A stretch of DNA of 64,000 nucleotides from the NCBI RefSeq assembly GCF_025562755.1, contig NZ_CP103300.1, positions 4,775,001-4,839,000 on the forward strand, written 5' to 3'. Every line of letters starts with the position of its first letter. Position 1 is the first letter of the stretch. A program made the position numbers and the translations under genes. Below the pieces are notes generated by a model. The model did not search any database. It saw only the letters and a list, made by a program, of their open reading frames with translations, and was not told the origin of the DNA. Below, piece after piece: positions 23,350-34,100 of the stretch. This stretch comes from Endozoicomonas euniceicola. Lineage in GTDB: Bacteria > Pseudomonadota > Gammaproteobacteria > Pseudomonadales > Endozoicomonadaceae.

Positions 23350-26300
23350 CTAATGGGAGTGAATAATTGCAGAAGTACCAACAGGCACTGATTCCTGGTG
23401 GTTGAGCAGCAATGGAGCGTTCAGCAGACGTTCGGCGGGATCGGGGAGGGTTTCAGCAGGGCCGTGACGCTCTGGTGTCGGCAATACAGTCATCCAGTGG
23501 TTAGAGCTATGTACCAGCACCAGTGTGTTGCTGGTCATTACATTGAATATCTGATCCTGTTCAATAACATGCACACTGCCCGAGTTATCGTATAACATCG
23601 CATTAATGACACGGCTTGCTTCGATCTGCCCGTTATCAAACACCATAACCGGGATTCCCAGTATTGGAGATATCAGGGTGTGCAGCATATCGTTGGATCC
23701 CCATAGCTGAATATTGGGCTCCTTAACATAAAAAGCGGCGGCAATGGCATTGAGTCCGCTGTTTCGTGGGTGTTGCGCAGCCAGTTCAATGGCGTAGGGC
23801 GCTAAAGCAAGAAACAGATCCTGCCCATTTTGAATGCCCGGAAAGGCAGAGGTGGCCTCTCGATTATGACTAAGCCAGAGTGTGATGGCGTTGAACATAC
23901 AAAAATGATCGGCATCAACGTCAGCAACTGCCCTGTTGTGTGAGGTAAGGAAATGATACAGCAAGTCATCAGGCTGTGGCTGAGCGTTGTATGAAAATGA
24001 CTCATTGTTACCTAACTGTTTGAGAAGTGACTGAATATTTGAGGACTTGATAAGTTTTCCCTTAAGATTTTTTCTGAGTTTTTTGAAGCTGAAACCAGGG
24101 TTCTCTTTATAAAATGTTTGGATCAGCTCCCTGTTTATTTTCTGAGTATGACTGTCGACTTCCGCAACTGCACTGTGAGTTTCCAGTTTCCAGTTTTGCC
24201 TGATTTTATCGGCCTGCTCAAGAGCTTGAAAGAATGAACTGAAACATGTATCGGGTTCAAGGCTGATGATTTGCTTGTTTTGAGAACGCTGTGTTTTTGT
24301 GGTTGTTTGAGGTTTTTCTGTCCGATGCCCGGGAGTTAGCTGATTTTTTAATGACAGAAGAGACTGTTTGTATCTTGCCTCTTCCGAAGGCAATTTACTC
24401 GTTTTGGCTTTAGGTGGTGTGCCGGATGACATATTAAGAATAAAGTCCCTTCTGAGGTCATAAGTTGTAAGTAGCGTATCTATGCTTTCTGATATAAGTT
24501 TCTTTATCTGCTCAAGCTGCTCTCCCTCCTGCTTTAAAATGGCGAGTAACCCGCTGGCATGATCTTTTGCAGAGACCTCCTCTAATTGTTGTGCAGGCAC
24601 TGCTTCCAGACATTGTATCGATTTAAGATGGTTTTCAGCAGAGTGTTTAATGGGCTTATCCAGCTTTTCTGCAAGGCTGAGAAACTGCTCTGAGAGGCTG
24701 TTTAGTTGTTGTTTATCTATTGGCTGATCAGTGGCATGGCGCATTTTATTGAGTAAAACCTGTGTTTGAGCAAAAGCCTGGCGGATCGCTTTCTGCTGTG
24801 TCTCTCCGGGTACAAAGTAGGTATCTGCGATAGCTGAATAGATAGTTGCTTCATTCAGGAGTCCGGGTTGGGCGTTTAATGCCTCCCGGAAAAAAGAACG
24901 CGCCGCCTCAAAGTTGTGGCTGGTGAGCTCATGAATGCCTTTCTGGTAAAGCTGCTCCCAGGGTTCGGGTTTGTCTGGCAGCGGTTTGGGATCAGGAGTC
25001 GTTTCTGTTACTGCGGTGTCTGAAAGTGTTTTGGCAGGCTCTGCCAGGTCTGTTTTTATCGTAGGTTTAGCAGCTTTCTGACTTCTGGCTTGCCTTGCTT
25101 TACGGAGTTTTTCCTGTTTTTTTTGATACATTTCTTCCATCTCTTTTATCAGATTATCAGCATTCTCCCGGGCTCGTTGATCCAGAATGGCTTCTTTGTG
25201 GGACCTCAGGTTCTGTTTCGCCTGTTCATAGCTGTTAATATGACCAATCCATCCGTTGGTGTCGATGTCTATATCCCTTGCTTGTTGTTCGAAGTCGTAT
25301 AACTGTTTGGTGGGTATGTCAATACGAGGCATTAATTCTTTAAACTTTATCCAAATTAAATCAATCAAATCATCGGTAAAAAATTTCTTATTATCCTGAT
25401 CATAATCGTTGTATGTGTCTTTTTTATAGTGTTCACTCAAATGCTGAGCAAGGAGAAACATAAGCTCCACATTACTTTCATTAATAAAAACCTGACCCGC
25501 TATGCTGAATAGGTTGTATGTAAATTCATCGTTTTGAAAATACCAGCGGCTGGAAATAATGGTTTTGAATATTTTTGCTAAGGCGCTGTGCGACCGTTTT
25601 TTAAAATTTTCATTATCTGGCTGCATTTCAATAGCGGAGATGGTGTCGGTTAGTATTGTGTTGACTTGATCATTAATTGACTTGAATCGGTGAAGGGATG
25701 TTTTATCCTCAGTTAATAAAGATGGCAGAGCACTGTAGCATTCTGCAATAACATCAATAATGGTTGTTTTCTCACCGTTAACGGTAATCTTAGTGGAAAT
25801 ATCTTCATAGTTACTTCCTGCGACAAAAAGAGATAGAAAATTAATGGCTGAAAGAATTGTCCTGTAAATTCCATCTATTTTTTGTTTATGACTGAATTTT
25901 TTATTATTTGTCCTTTTGTTATAAGAGATTATTAACATTTTGATTTCATCTGTTTTGCTGACTAACTGCCGAGTAATCTCAATAACTGGCAATAAGTTTT
26001 GTAAGTTTTTGATTTCAGTCTTACTTAGGTTTAACAGTTTTTCGACTTCTTTATCGAGGCGTTTTGATAAATGTATGATTTCCTCCAGAGTGGTTTTTTT
26101 TGTTTTTCTATGATTTGATTTTAAATAATCTTGGTCAGGTGGTGCGTTAAATTTAAAGTTTTCTGATAAGACTAACTTGTGGTTGTTAAGCTCAGTATTG
26201 CTGTCAGCCTGACTTCTGGCCATTAACCAGATCCGGGTGGTGTAAAGCCTCTCATAATGCTGGTCATATAACTGATCACCAATGGTGGCTGGAGAAAGAT

Positions 26301-27084
26301 AGACGACCAGGGCTGAATCTTGAGCGACTGCTTCAGTTGAAGGGGTGGGTGCCGGATGTTTTTCTGTCGCCTGTTCTGTTGTATTCGGAGGGGTTGCTTC
26401 TAACGGAAGCTTTACGGTTTTGGAGTGGCCGGTTAATTCTGCAGATATTAAACTCACAGGCGTGCTTTCAGGCAGATCTATAAGGCATTGCCCGGTTAAA
26501 CGGTACAGTTCGATGAATAAAGTCCATTGATCATCATGCCTTAAAAAATGTAAGGCATTATTACCACAGTCAGTCGTATTAATATTCTCTAAATCTGCAT
26601 GGGAAAATGAGAAAGTGAGAAAATCGTCATTGTTGAAACCAGAAAGATTACTTTCTGATGTTTGTTGATTCAGCGAAGGTATCACCAGCAACGCATGCCG
26701 TGATTGTCGGTTCCAGAGGTTATGATTGTAAGCATCGTTGCGGGAAAAAATATTACCCGGGATTATTGGGATCCTGTCATCACCCTGATTCTGCAGATAT
26801 ATTTCTTCTATATAGCCATTCCCTTGCAGCCTTAATAAAGATATTTCGTGATTTGGAGTAAATCCGGAATAAAGTGTATCATCGGATTCTGAACGCCGGC
26901 CTGAGAAGTCATCATTCAACCCTTCTTTTTGAAGTGAAACAATCAGGGTTCTTTCCTCTCTGCCAAGACTGCTGGTCGCAATGACCATGCTCCAGTCTGG
27001 TATGCCGGGCCAGACTGCCCGGAAGGGCATTAAGCTTAAGTACAGAGCAAATAAGAATGATACCAGATGTCTATTTTCAGGCAT
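23350..27084 (-). CDS. Large exported protein with C-terminal OTU-like cysteine protease domain
   Basis: 1244 residues. An N-terminal hydrophobic segment (FLFALYLSLMPF) suggests a signal peptide. Residues about 720-780 look TPR-like (EQLYQKGIHEL..FEAARSFFREALNAQPG). The rest of the middle is helical, Gln/Lys-rich and AT-rich. The C-terminus resembles an OTU deubiquitinase: VDADHFCMFNAI has the D-x-x-C-x-F core (D1059, C1062), matching the family's DGxCLF. QLWGSNDMLHTLISPILGIPVMVFD matches the WGG..EL.ALS.....I.VY block. SSNHWMTVLP supplies H1196. This suggests an effector that cleaves ubiquitin-like conjugates in a host. Substrate and secretion route are inferred only. Confidence 0.7.
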   Translation of the reverse strand: MPENRHLVSFLFALYLSLMPFRAVWPGIPDWSMVIATSSLGREERTLIVSLQKEGLNDDFSGRRSESDDTLYSGFTPNHEISLLRLQGNGYIEEIYLQNQGDDRIPIIPGNIFSRNDAYNHNLWNRQSRHALLVIPSLNQQTSESNLSGFNNDDFLTFSFSHADLENINTTDCGNNALHFLRHDDQWTLFIELYRLTGQCLIDLPESTPVSLISAELTGHSKTVKLPLEATPPNTTEQATEKHPAPTPSTEAVAQDSALVVYLSPATIGDQLYDQHYERLYTTRIWLMARSQADSNTELNNHKLVLSENFKFNAPPDQDYLKSNHRKTKKTTLEEIIHLSKRLDKEVEKLLNLSKTEIKNLQNLLPVIEITRQLVSKTDEIKMLIISYNKRTNNKKFSHKQKIDGIYRTILSAINFLSLFVAGSNYEDISTKITVNGEKTTIIDVIAECYSALPSLLTEDKTSLHRFKSINDQVNTILTDTISAIEMQPDNENFKKRSHSALAKIFKTIISSRWYFQNDEFTYNLFSIAGQVFINESNVELMFLLAQHLSEHYKKDTYNDYDQDNKKFFTDDLIDLIWIKFKELMPRIDIPTKQLYDFEQQARDIDIDTNGWIGHINSYEQAKQNLRSHKEAILDQRARENADNLIKEMEEMYQKKQEKLRKARQARSQKAAKPTIKTDLAEPAKTLSDTAVTETTPDPKPLPDKPEPWEQLYQKGIHELTSHNFEAARSFFREALNAQPGLLNEATIYSAIADTYFVPGETQQKAIRQAFAQTQVLLNKMRHATDQPIDKQQLNSLSEQFLSLAEKLDKPIKHSAENHLKSIQCLEAVPAQQLEEVSAKDHASGLLAILKQEGEQLEQIKKLISESIDTLLTTYDLRRDFILNMSSGTPPKAKTSKLPSEEARYKQSLLSLKNQLTPGHRTEKPQTTTKTQRSQNKQIISLEPDTCFSSFFQALEQADKIRQNWKLETHSAVAEVDSHTQKINRELIQTFYKENPGFSFKKLRKNLKGKLIKSSNIQSLLKQLGNNESFSYNAQPQPDDLLYHFLTSHNRAVADVDADHFCMFNAITLWLSHNREATSAFPGIQNGQDLFLALAPYAIELAAQHPRNSGLNAIAAAFYVKEPNIQLWGSNDMLHTLISPILGIPVMVFDNGQIEASRVINAMLYDNSGSVHVIEQDQIFNVMTSNTLVLVHSSNHWMTVLPTPERHGPAETLPDPAERLLNAPLLLNHQESVPVGTSAIIHSH

Positions 27085-27242
27085 GATTATAATCTTTATT
27101 CGTTAAGGTAACTTTTCTCAATTGGCCGGGAATTAGAACAGAAATAAAAAATAGCCGAAGAATCAGGTGTTGGATAACTATTTTATCTGAGGGCGTCTGT
27201 TAGTGAATTTTCAGGCGAGGAGTTGGGGGAGGAGGAATAAGC

Positions 27243-27280
27243 GGCGAGGGTAGCATGATTGCCCTCGCCGTTTGTTTGTT
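27243..27280. terminator. Stem-loop after htpX
   Basis: GGCGAGGG (27243-27250) pairs with CCCTCGCC (27262-27269), followed on the plus strand by GTTTGTTTGTTT. In the direction of htpX the stem is preceded by A-rich sequence but not followed by a T-run, so it is an imperfect terminator for that gene. Confidence 0.5.
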
Positions 27281-28170
27281 TAACGGGAGGATTGTAACGC
27301 CAGAATACGATCTTCCAGCGGTGGATGACTGGTGAACAGGGCGGCAATGCCACTCTTCAGGCCGCTGCGAATACCAAAAGCACTCATGGTGGCAGGCATG
27401 ACGCTGGGGGCGTCGTATTCAGAGCGCAGGCGTTCAAGGGCTGCAATCATATCACTGCGACCAGCCAGCTCGGCACCAGCCTGGTCAGCCCGGAACTCGC
27501 GCTGGCGGGAGAACCACATAACTATGGCACTGGCGAGAATACCCAGAACAATTTCTGCCACGATGCTGGTGATGTAGTAGCCGATACCCACTCCGCCAGA
27601 GTTTTCGTCATCACGACGCAGGAAACTGTCGACGGCGTAGCCAATAATTCGGGCGAAGAACATGACAAAGGTATTCACCACCCCCTGAATCAGTGTCAGG
27701 GTCACCATGTCGCCATTGGCAACATGACCAATTTCATGCCCGATAACCGCCCTGGCTTCTCTTGGGCTGAAGCGATCCAGCAAGCCCTGACTGACGGCTA
27801 CCAGGGCCGCATTTTTGTTCCAGCCAGTAGCAAAGGCGTTGGACTCTGGTGAGGGGAAAATGCCCACTTCCGGCATGCCGATACCGGCTTTATCTGACAG
27901 CTCTTTAACTGTATCCAGCAGCCAGCGTTCCTGAGCAGTGCGTGGCTGATCAATAATCTGAGTGCCGGTACCCATTTTCGCCATGGTCTTGGACAGCATC
28001 AGGGAGACAAAAGAGCCTGCGAATCCGAATACGGCACAGAACGCCAGCAGTGCGCCCATGTCCAGCCCGTTAGCGGTGAGATAGCGGCCGACACCGAGAA
28101 TGTTGAGTGTAATGCTTGCCACCACCATAACCGCAAGGTTTGTGGCCAGAAATAGCAGTATTCTTTTCAT
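27280..28170 (-). CDS. htpX: Membrane zinc metalloprotease HtpX
   Basis: Inner-membrane M48 protease that degrades misfolded membrane proteins. The 296 residues match the family length (293 in E. coli). Two N-terminal membrane segments (about 4-26 and 36-59) precede the zinc motif HEIGH (145-149). Two more hydrophobic segments (about 157-178 and 195-215) follow, then the third ligand region REFRADQAGAEL. TSHPPLEDRI near the end is also conserved. It heads or joins a minus-strand group with the hypothetical gene and alaA. I recall the same order in Pseudomonas (msrB, aminotransferase, hypothetical, htpX). Confidence 0.96.
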   Translation of the reverse strand: MKRILLFLATNLAVMVVASITLNILGVGRYLTANGLDMGALLAFCAVFGFAGSFVSLMLSKTMAKMGTGTQIIDQPRTAQERWLLDTVKELSDKAGIGMPEVGIFPSPESNAFATGWNKNAALVAVSQGLLDRFSPREARAVIGHEIGHVANGDMVTLTLIQGVVNTFVMFFARIIGYAVDSFLRRDDENSGGVGIGYYITSIVAEIVLGILASAIVMWFSRQREFRADQAGAELAGRSDMIAALERLRSEYDAPSVMPATMSAFGIRSGLKSGIAALFTSHPPLEDRILALQSSR

Positions 28171-28341
28171 TACAAAATTTGATACCTGTATTGGTTCAAT
28201 AGTTGACCCGACGGTTCAGCAATCAGGCCATTGGATAGTAGAAATATGAGGTGAGTTGAAGTGTTTATCAATAGTGATTGATTACTTTTACAGTTTGTTG
28301 AAGGATTACCAAAAATCAATGTCAGCTGTTTAATTAAGACC

Positions 28342-28761
28342 TCAGGAAAAGAATCGTCGGGCCGTCAGGCAGATGGCCTCGCTACTGCCGGACTTTAATG
28401 ACTGCTTCAGTTCCCAGACGAGGGTCGAGCGTTTACGAACAATGCTGGCAGGCGTTGACGAATCCGGCTCGAAGGGCATGAGCTGGTGCAGTCGCAGCAA
28501 GGCTTTTTCCGAGAGTACTACCTGATCCAGCCCTTCAAGGCGAACCCGGTCCAGATAACGAATATAACCTTCAGCCGCCAGCCACAGCAGGGTGTCAAAA
28601 CAGGCCTGATGACGGCGTGAAGGAATGCCGTATTCGTCGGTCTCAAAGCGACCGATGATATTGTCAATATAAACCGATGTCAGACGGGGAAAAGCGTCAT
28701 ACAGCTGCACCAGAATTCGGGTGCAGTCGTGATAGAAGTCGTCGATATGAATATCTGCCAT
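28342..28761 (-). CDS. Conserved hypothetical protein between alaA and htpX
   Basis: A 139-residue cytoplasmic protein with no assigned function. The sequence suggests a mainly helical fold, possibly a winged helix (FDTLLWLAAEGYIRYLDRVRLEGLDQVVLSEKALLRL). It starts 35 bp after the alaA stop on the same strand, so it is probably co-transcribed. A small hypothetical gene at this position between the aminotransferase and htpX genes is, as I recall, also present in pseudomonads. Conserved position argues that it is real. Confidence 0.75.
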   Translation of the reverse strand: MADIHIDDFYHDCTRILVQLYDAFPRLTSVYIDNIIGRFETDEYGIPSRRHQACFDTLLWLAAEGYIRYLDRVRLEGLDQVVLSEKALLRLHQLMPFEPDSSTPASIVRKRSTLVWELKQSLKSGSSEAICLTARRFFS

Positions 28762-28796
28762 GGTTCCCCCCGGAGCGTCTCCCGACCGCCGGGAAG

Positions 28797-30011
28797 CTAT
28801 TGCTTATATCGGCTCAGGAAGCGTTCTAGCTTAGTGGCAACTGACTCAAGGTCTTCTACCCTGGGCAGGGTAATGATTCTGAGGTGATCGGGGTTCGGCC
28901 AGTTAAAGGCGGTTCCCTGAACCAGTAGTATTTTTTCTTGTAAGAGCAGGTCCAGAATCAGCTTTTCGTCGTCGTGTATTGGGTAAACCTTTGGGTCCAG
29001 TCTGGGGAAGACATAGAGTGCGCCTTTGGGCTTGACGCAGGAAACTCCGGGAATCTGATCCAGCAGGCTATAGATCGTATTACGCTGATCCAGCAGTCTG
29101 CCTCCCGGAAGCAGCAGGTCATTAATGCTCTGATAACCTCCCAGCGAGGTCTGGATCGCGTACTGAGCTGGCACATTCGAACACAAGCGCATGGACGCCA
29201 GCATTTCCAGACCTTCAAGATAATCCTGCGCCCGATGCTTGGGGCCACTGGCAATCAGCCAGCCTGCCCGAAAGCCTGCTGCACGATAGGACTTGGACAG
29301 GCCGTTAAAGGATATACACAGTACATCGTCGGCAATGGCTGCCATTGCGGTGTGTTCCGTACCGTCGTAAAGAATTTTGTCGTAGATTTCGTCAGCGTAA
29401 ATAATCAGGTCATACTCTCTGGCGAGTTCTACAATCTGCACCAGCAATGCTTCGGGGTAAACGGCACCGGTAGGGTTGTTGGGGTTAATAACAACAATGC
29501 CACGGGTTTTCGAGGTGATTTTGCTGCGAATATCCTCAATGTCCGGGTACCAGTCAGATTGTTCGTCGCACAGATAATGCACTGCCCTTCCGCCTGACAG
29601 GTTGACGGCAGCGGTCCATAAAGGGTAATCCGGTGCTGGCACCAGCATTTCATCGCCATTATTCAGCAGTGCCTGCATAGCCATGACTACCAGTTCACTG
29701 ACACCATTACCAATGATGATGTCGTCCAGCTCAACCTGCGGGAAGTTTTTTTGCTGGCAGTACTGCATAATGGCCTTGCGGGCTGAAAACAGGCCTCTGG
29801 AGTCTGAGTAACCCTGGGCGTTAGGCAGGTTTCGGATCATGTCCTGAACGATTTCTTCAGGCGCTTCAAGGTCAAAGGCAGCAGGGTTACCGGTATTCAG
29901 TTTCAGAATTCGATGGCCTTCTTCTTCAAGGCGCTTCGCTTCGCGCAACACTGGACCGCGGATGTCGTAACAGACATTATCCAGTTTCAGGGATTTTTCA
30001 ATTGCCTTCAT
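28797..30011 (-). CDS. alaA: Alanine-type PLP aminotransferase AlaA
   Basis: Class I aminotransferase, cytoplasmic, most likely glutamate-pyruvate transaminase making alanine. The 404-residue length agrees with AlaA (405). VINPNNPTGAVYP is the PLP-phosphate/substrate motif. The Schiff-base lysine is in SFNGLSKSYRAAGFRAGW. The C-terminal HLRIITLPRVEDL is the family's substrate carboxylate-binding segment. It is divergent from msrB across a 228-bp gap. Other class I transaminases are similar, so the substrate is inferred from overall similarity. Confidence 0.9.
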   Translation of the reverse strand: MKAIEKSLKLDNVCYDIRGPVLREAKRLEEEGHRILKLNTGNPAAFDLEAPEEIVQDMIRNLPNAQGYSDSRGLFSARKAIMQYCQQKNFPQVELDDIIIGNGVSELVVMAMQALLNNGDEMLVPAPDYPLWTAAVNLSGGRAVHYLCDEQSDWYPDIEDIRSKITSKTRGIVVINPNNPTGAVYPEALLVQIVELAREYDLIIYADEIYDKILYDGTEHTAMAAIADDVLCISFNGLSKSYRAAGFRAGWLIASGPKHRAQDYLEGLEMLASMRLCSNVPAQYAIQTSLGGYQSINDLLLPGGRLLDQRNTIYSLLDQIPGVSCVKPKGALYVFPRLDPKVYPIHDDEKLILDLLLQEKILLVQGTAFNWPNPDHLRIITLPRVEDLESVATKLERFLSRYKQ

Positions 30012-30239
30012 GGGGATACCGGTAATACCACTTCCTGCTGGAGAGCGTTCCTTTAAGAGAGACTCTAAGAGTCTGACAGGAATACAGTGAAGAGTTAATT
30101 TTGGTTTTTGCCTATTTTTCCGAGTTATTACGTAAAAAAAGACTCTGTCGCAGGGTAATTTATCGCTGTCTTTTGTTGATGTCTAGTCCACAGTCTCAAT
30201 GACTTTGACAGGGTGTGCAGGAAACGGAGGAAGTAAACG

Positions 30240-30635
30240 ATGAAAGTAGAAAAAACAGAAGCCCAGTGGCGTGAACAGCTGACCGACGAGCAGTTCAGGG
30301 TTTGTCGGGAGTCTGGCACAGAAGCCCCTTTTTCTGGTGAGTATGCTGTGTTTAACAAAAACGGGATTTATCACTGCGTCTGTTGTGACCAGGTGCTGTT
30401 CGACTCAAGCACCAAGTTTGATGCGGGTTGTGGCTGGCCCAGCTTCTGGCAGGCCGTTAATCAGGAGGCTGTCGTTTATCGGGAAGATGACAGTCATGGT
30501 ATGCATCGCACCGAGGTTCGGTGCGCCCGGTGCGACGCACATCTGGGGCATGTATTTCCGGATGGTCCTGAGCCAACAGGCCATCGCTATTGCATGAACT
30601 CGGTTGCCCTGAGTTTCCGCAACAGTGAGGAATAG
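30240..30635 (+). CDS. msrB: Peptide-methionine (R)-S-oxide reductase
   Basis: Repairs the R-form of methionine sulfoxide in proteins. The 131-residue protein has the zinc cysteines in HCVCC (C46, C49) and RCARC (C95, C98). CGWPSF lies in the active site, followed by HLGHVFPDGP. The catalytic cysteine is C118 in HRYCMNSVAL. The start ATG at 30240 is preceded by GGAGG about 10 bases upstream. No signal peptide is present, so it acts in the cytoplasm. Confidence 0.97.
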   Translation: MKVEKTEAQWREQLTDEQFRVCRESGTEAPFSGEYAVFNKNGIYHCVCCDQVLFDSSTKFDAGCGWPSFWQAVNQEAVVYREDDSHGMHRTEVRCARCDAHLGHVFPDGPEPTGHRYCMNSVALSFRNSEE

Positions 30636-30708
30636 ACATCCGCCTTTGTCAGCTTTTCAAGCTTGCAAAGCAATCTGCCGCCAGGCTATCAGGCAATAGT
30701 CGTAAACA

Positions 30709-30744
30709 GGACGACAAAGAAATCAGTATTCTCTATTGTCGTCC
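30709..30744 (-). terminator. Hairpin overlapping the end of the small acidic protein gene
   Basis: GGACGACAA (30709-30717) and TTGTCGTCC (30736-30744) form a perfect 9-bp stem. It spans the stop codon of the minus-strand gene starting at 30983. No T-run follows, so termination is only suggested. Confidence 0.35.
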
Positions 30745-30983
30745 TCTTCTTCATCGTTATAGTCATTTGGAAATTCGTTATTTTCTTCCTCGTCAAAACT
30801 CATGTCTTCCTGCCCCTGATCGTATACTTCTTCATAGTCAGTGATCATATAGTCGTCTTCAGTCTCTTGCTCCAATGACGGATTCTGGAAATCGGAGTCC
30901 TGACTACTGGCTAACGGGGATAAAAAAGCGATAAGGGTGGTCAGTAGCGCTGCGGGAAGAAGGCGCAATGCTAGTGGTTTCAT
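30723..30983 (-). CDS. Small exported highly acidic protein
   Basis: Not recognised. The 86-residue product has a signal peptide (LRLLPAALLTTLIAFLSPLASSQ, cleavage near residue 27). The mature part is very acidic and Asp/Glu/Tyr-rich (for example EETEDDYM and NDEEEDDN). The ATG at 30983 is chosen; a TTG two codons upstream is less likely. Its acidic tail resembles the Asp-rich C-terminus of the 1908-residue protein encoded just upstream (31135-36861), so the two may share origin or role. Such tails can bind divalent cations or basic partners. This is inference only. Confidence 0.55.
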   Translation of the reverse strand: MKPLALRLLPAALLTTLIAFLSPLASSQDSDFQNPSLEQETEDDYMITDYEEVYDQGQEDMSFDEEENNEFPNDYNDEEEDDNREY

Positions 30984-31134
30984 AGTCAATGTCTCTGCTA
31001 TAAAAAGTTATTATGAAAAATAGGCTATGTGGCAACGAGGGGAAAGGCTTATCTCTCCGCTCTGACTTCAGAGATTAGGGGACTTCCGCCTCTTCTGGCC
31101 CTGGGTGGTTCCTCTTCGATCACCTTGCTTTGCA

Positions 31135-34100
31135 CTACTGTGGTTTGTCACTGACGTCCGGGTTCGGCCTGTCGATGTCACCTTCTTCATAATTATCCTC
31201 GTTAGAGGGTTCATCATCGTAGTCGTAGTCGTCGTCATCGTCATCACCGTAGAATCCTTCACTCGCCTCATCTTCTTCAGGTGCATTGGTTTCCGCATTA
31301 TTCTCACTCATTTCACCTTGACCAGCGATGGATTGCAGGTCAGGAGTCGGCTTGATAGAGACTTCGCTGTCTGTTACTGGTGGCTCTTTTGCACTGACTT
31401 GCTCAAACGCAATGGGCTTCTGATCAATAACATTGGCTTCGCTTTTTTCACCTTGACCGGCCATGGATTGCAGGTCGGGAGTCGGCGTTATAGAGTCTTC
31501 ATTGTTTTCTGTTAATGGTGGCTTTTTTGCACCGATTTGCTCAAGCCCAATGGTCTGCTGATCAATAACTTCGGCTTCGTTCTTTTCACTCTGACCTGTG
31601 GTAAGGGGCTGGTCAGAACCCGACTTGTTAACCTGTTGGTAGCCGAGGGATTCATAGAGCCGATTTTCAACGGATTGCCATTTGCCTTTTGACATAATGG
31701 CTGCGGAAGTAATGCCGCCAGCGGCTGTTGAAAGACCACTCGCTGCCGTTGAAAGAACACTTTTAACGGGTTGTTCCAGCTTGTCATAACTCCAGAGAAT
31801 CGCACTTGAAACGCGAGATTTCTTCAGAGCCCAGGCACTGTATTCACTCAGTGTTCCCATCCATGACGATACCGTGTTGGACCTTCTGACCTGATCGGCA
31901 AAATCAGGCTTACCAAACTGGTCATAGGTTCCCCGGGAGAAGCCAGCCAGTTTATTGAGTCCGGTTATCTGACCAACCCTGGCAGCGTCAGTGGCAACAC
32001 TTTTCACAACATTGGTATAGGGGGTCCAGGATGCCAGGTCTTTGCCCTCGGCAAAGCGGGTATCTGCGGAGCTAAGGCTCAGCTTATGCAGATCTTTTTC
32101 GACCCACTGAGACCAGCTGTTTTTTTCGGTAGTGGGTACCCCGTTCAAGTGGTCTGCAATTCCGGCAAAGCCTTCCAGCCCGTATTTGGCATTGGTAAGG
32201 TCGTTGTAGGCCCAGTCGTAGAAAATTTCTTTGGCGATATGATAGGTGATGACTGACCTTATGCCGGGTTTCCAGTAGGGTACTTCTGGTTGCATGTTAG
32301 CCCTGAGGCCGGGGTTAGTTATTGCATACGTTTTAGCGTTTAAAAGAGGAACAAATGCTGCGCCATAGATTTTGGTTGTGATCCAGCTTTGTGCGACTTC
32401 TGCGAAAGGACGCCCGACTTTCGCAACATGAGTCTGTCCCAGGTAGTCATGCCATCCGTTCCAGTGTTTGACGGTCGAAGACCAGAGTTCCGAGTAATAT
32501 TTATCTTCCGGGCTGGCCTGGTCGGAGTAGTGGTGGGCTTTACCATCCATCCACTCTGCAAAATTTGTCATTGCGGGGTCAATGGCCTGGATCATCATCT
32601 TGTTGTACTGGTTGCCCCTTGTCAGATCAACAATGATACCAATGGCGGTGTAGCCAAAGGCATGCCAGGCAGTGTTCCAGCTCCAGACGTTACCTTCTCC
32701 GCCCAGCTTCAGCACGGCGCCGATTTCCTGAAACCCGACGGGAGCCTGAACAGCTAAAGCAGTGGGTTTGAGAACATTGTCCATAAAGTCGGCACGTTCT
32801 CCCAGTATGTGCCGGAAGCGTTCGTCATAGACACGAATAGCCTCATTGCCAAAGTAATTCAGGATATCTGACACAACCTGTTGCTGATGCTCTCCACGAA
32901 CCAGACCGGCAGCCAGAAGGAATTCATCCAGCCCTTCCCCGGTGTCATTAATGGCCGCAATCAGACCCCTGCCATTGTTATAAGCAATATCGTCCAGATA
33001 GACATTCAGACGGTTTCTGGCGTATAGGTAGAGCAAGTTTTGAAGGGTGTCGTAGGAAGCGACAGTAGCGCTATAGCCACTGTCTTTTAACCACCGCTGG
33101 GTGCTTTGGGCATTCTGGTTAAGGCGCTGCGCCACATTGCTGGCGTATCTTCTCATTGCAGCAATGCTTTGCCTGACTTTGTAACCGAACTCATCGTACC
33201 TGCTGAGTTCGGCACTGGTCATGTCAAGAAGTGTTATCTTAATGATCTGCTCATCGTTCAGTTGTTTGAACTGAGGGCTCCTGGTGATGAGTTTGATGAG
33301 TGCCTCGGACTTTTCCAGAGTCAGGCCAAGCTTATCCAGTTTTTCCCGTCTTAGGAGCTCGGCTGGATCATCTTTCTTGTTTTTAGCGTAAAACTGAAGT
33401 GATGCCAGCACTTCATCGAAAAGTCCAGGGTCTTCCTTGTAAGCCTTGATAAACGGAATAGCAAATTCGTTATAGCTTCCAAGCGCCATGGTTGCTTTGT
33501 GATAGGTTTCGGACAGGTTCGTCAAATCCTGATCAGCGGTTTTACTGCTTTCAATAAGAATCGAGTTTAAGATTTCTCTATGGGACTTTGCTTCAATCGC
33601 TTTGATGACTCCAAGCTTTTCGAGCATTGGATCAATATGTTCACGATTTGTCACCAGTCTGTGAGTAATGCTTTTTATCTCATCAGAGGGGGCATCCTTA
33701 TCTGTTGTCAGGGCTGTTAGTATCGTGGCGTCTATCTGGCTGTTAAAGCCCAGTTTTTCGAAAGCTTCCTCAGGAACGCCAGCCTTAGCGAGCCTCAGTA
33801 AATCACCCAGCATTATTGCCTCTTTGCTGCCTGGTTCAAGTTCCAGGTAATGATGAATATACTTTTCTTTTTCGGCAGGTAAAGGTTGGTTAGCGACTTC
33901 TTCTTGTAATGCTTTCTTTTCTTCCTCCAGCTTCTCTATTTTAAGCTGGTTTTTTTTATGCTTCTTGTAAGTGTCATCTGGGTCTGCTTGCCATAAGTTG
34001 TAGGTAAAGCGTTTTTGCTCTATTTCGTCTAGTGTTTTTTCAGTTTGTTCCTTTATTTCCTGGAGCTTGTCAGTGTGTGGGTATCCATATTCATCCGTCA

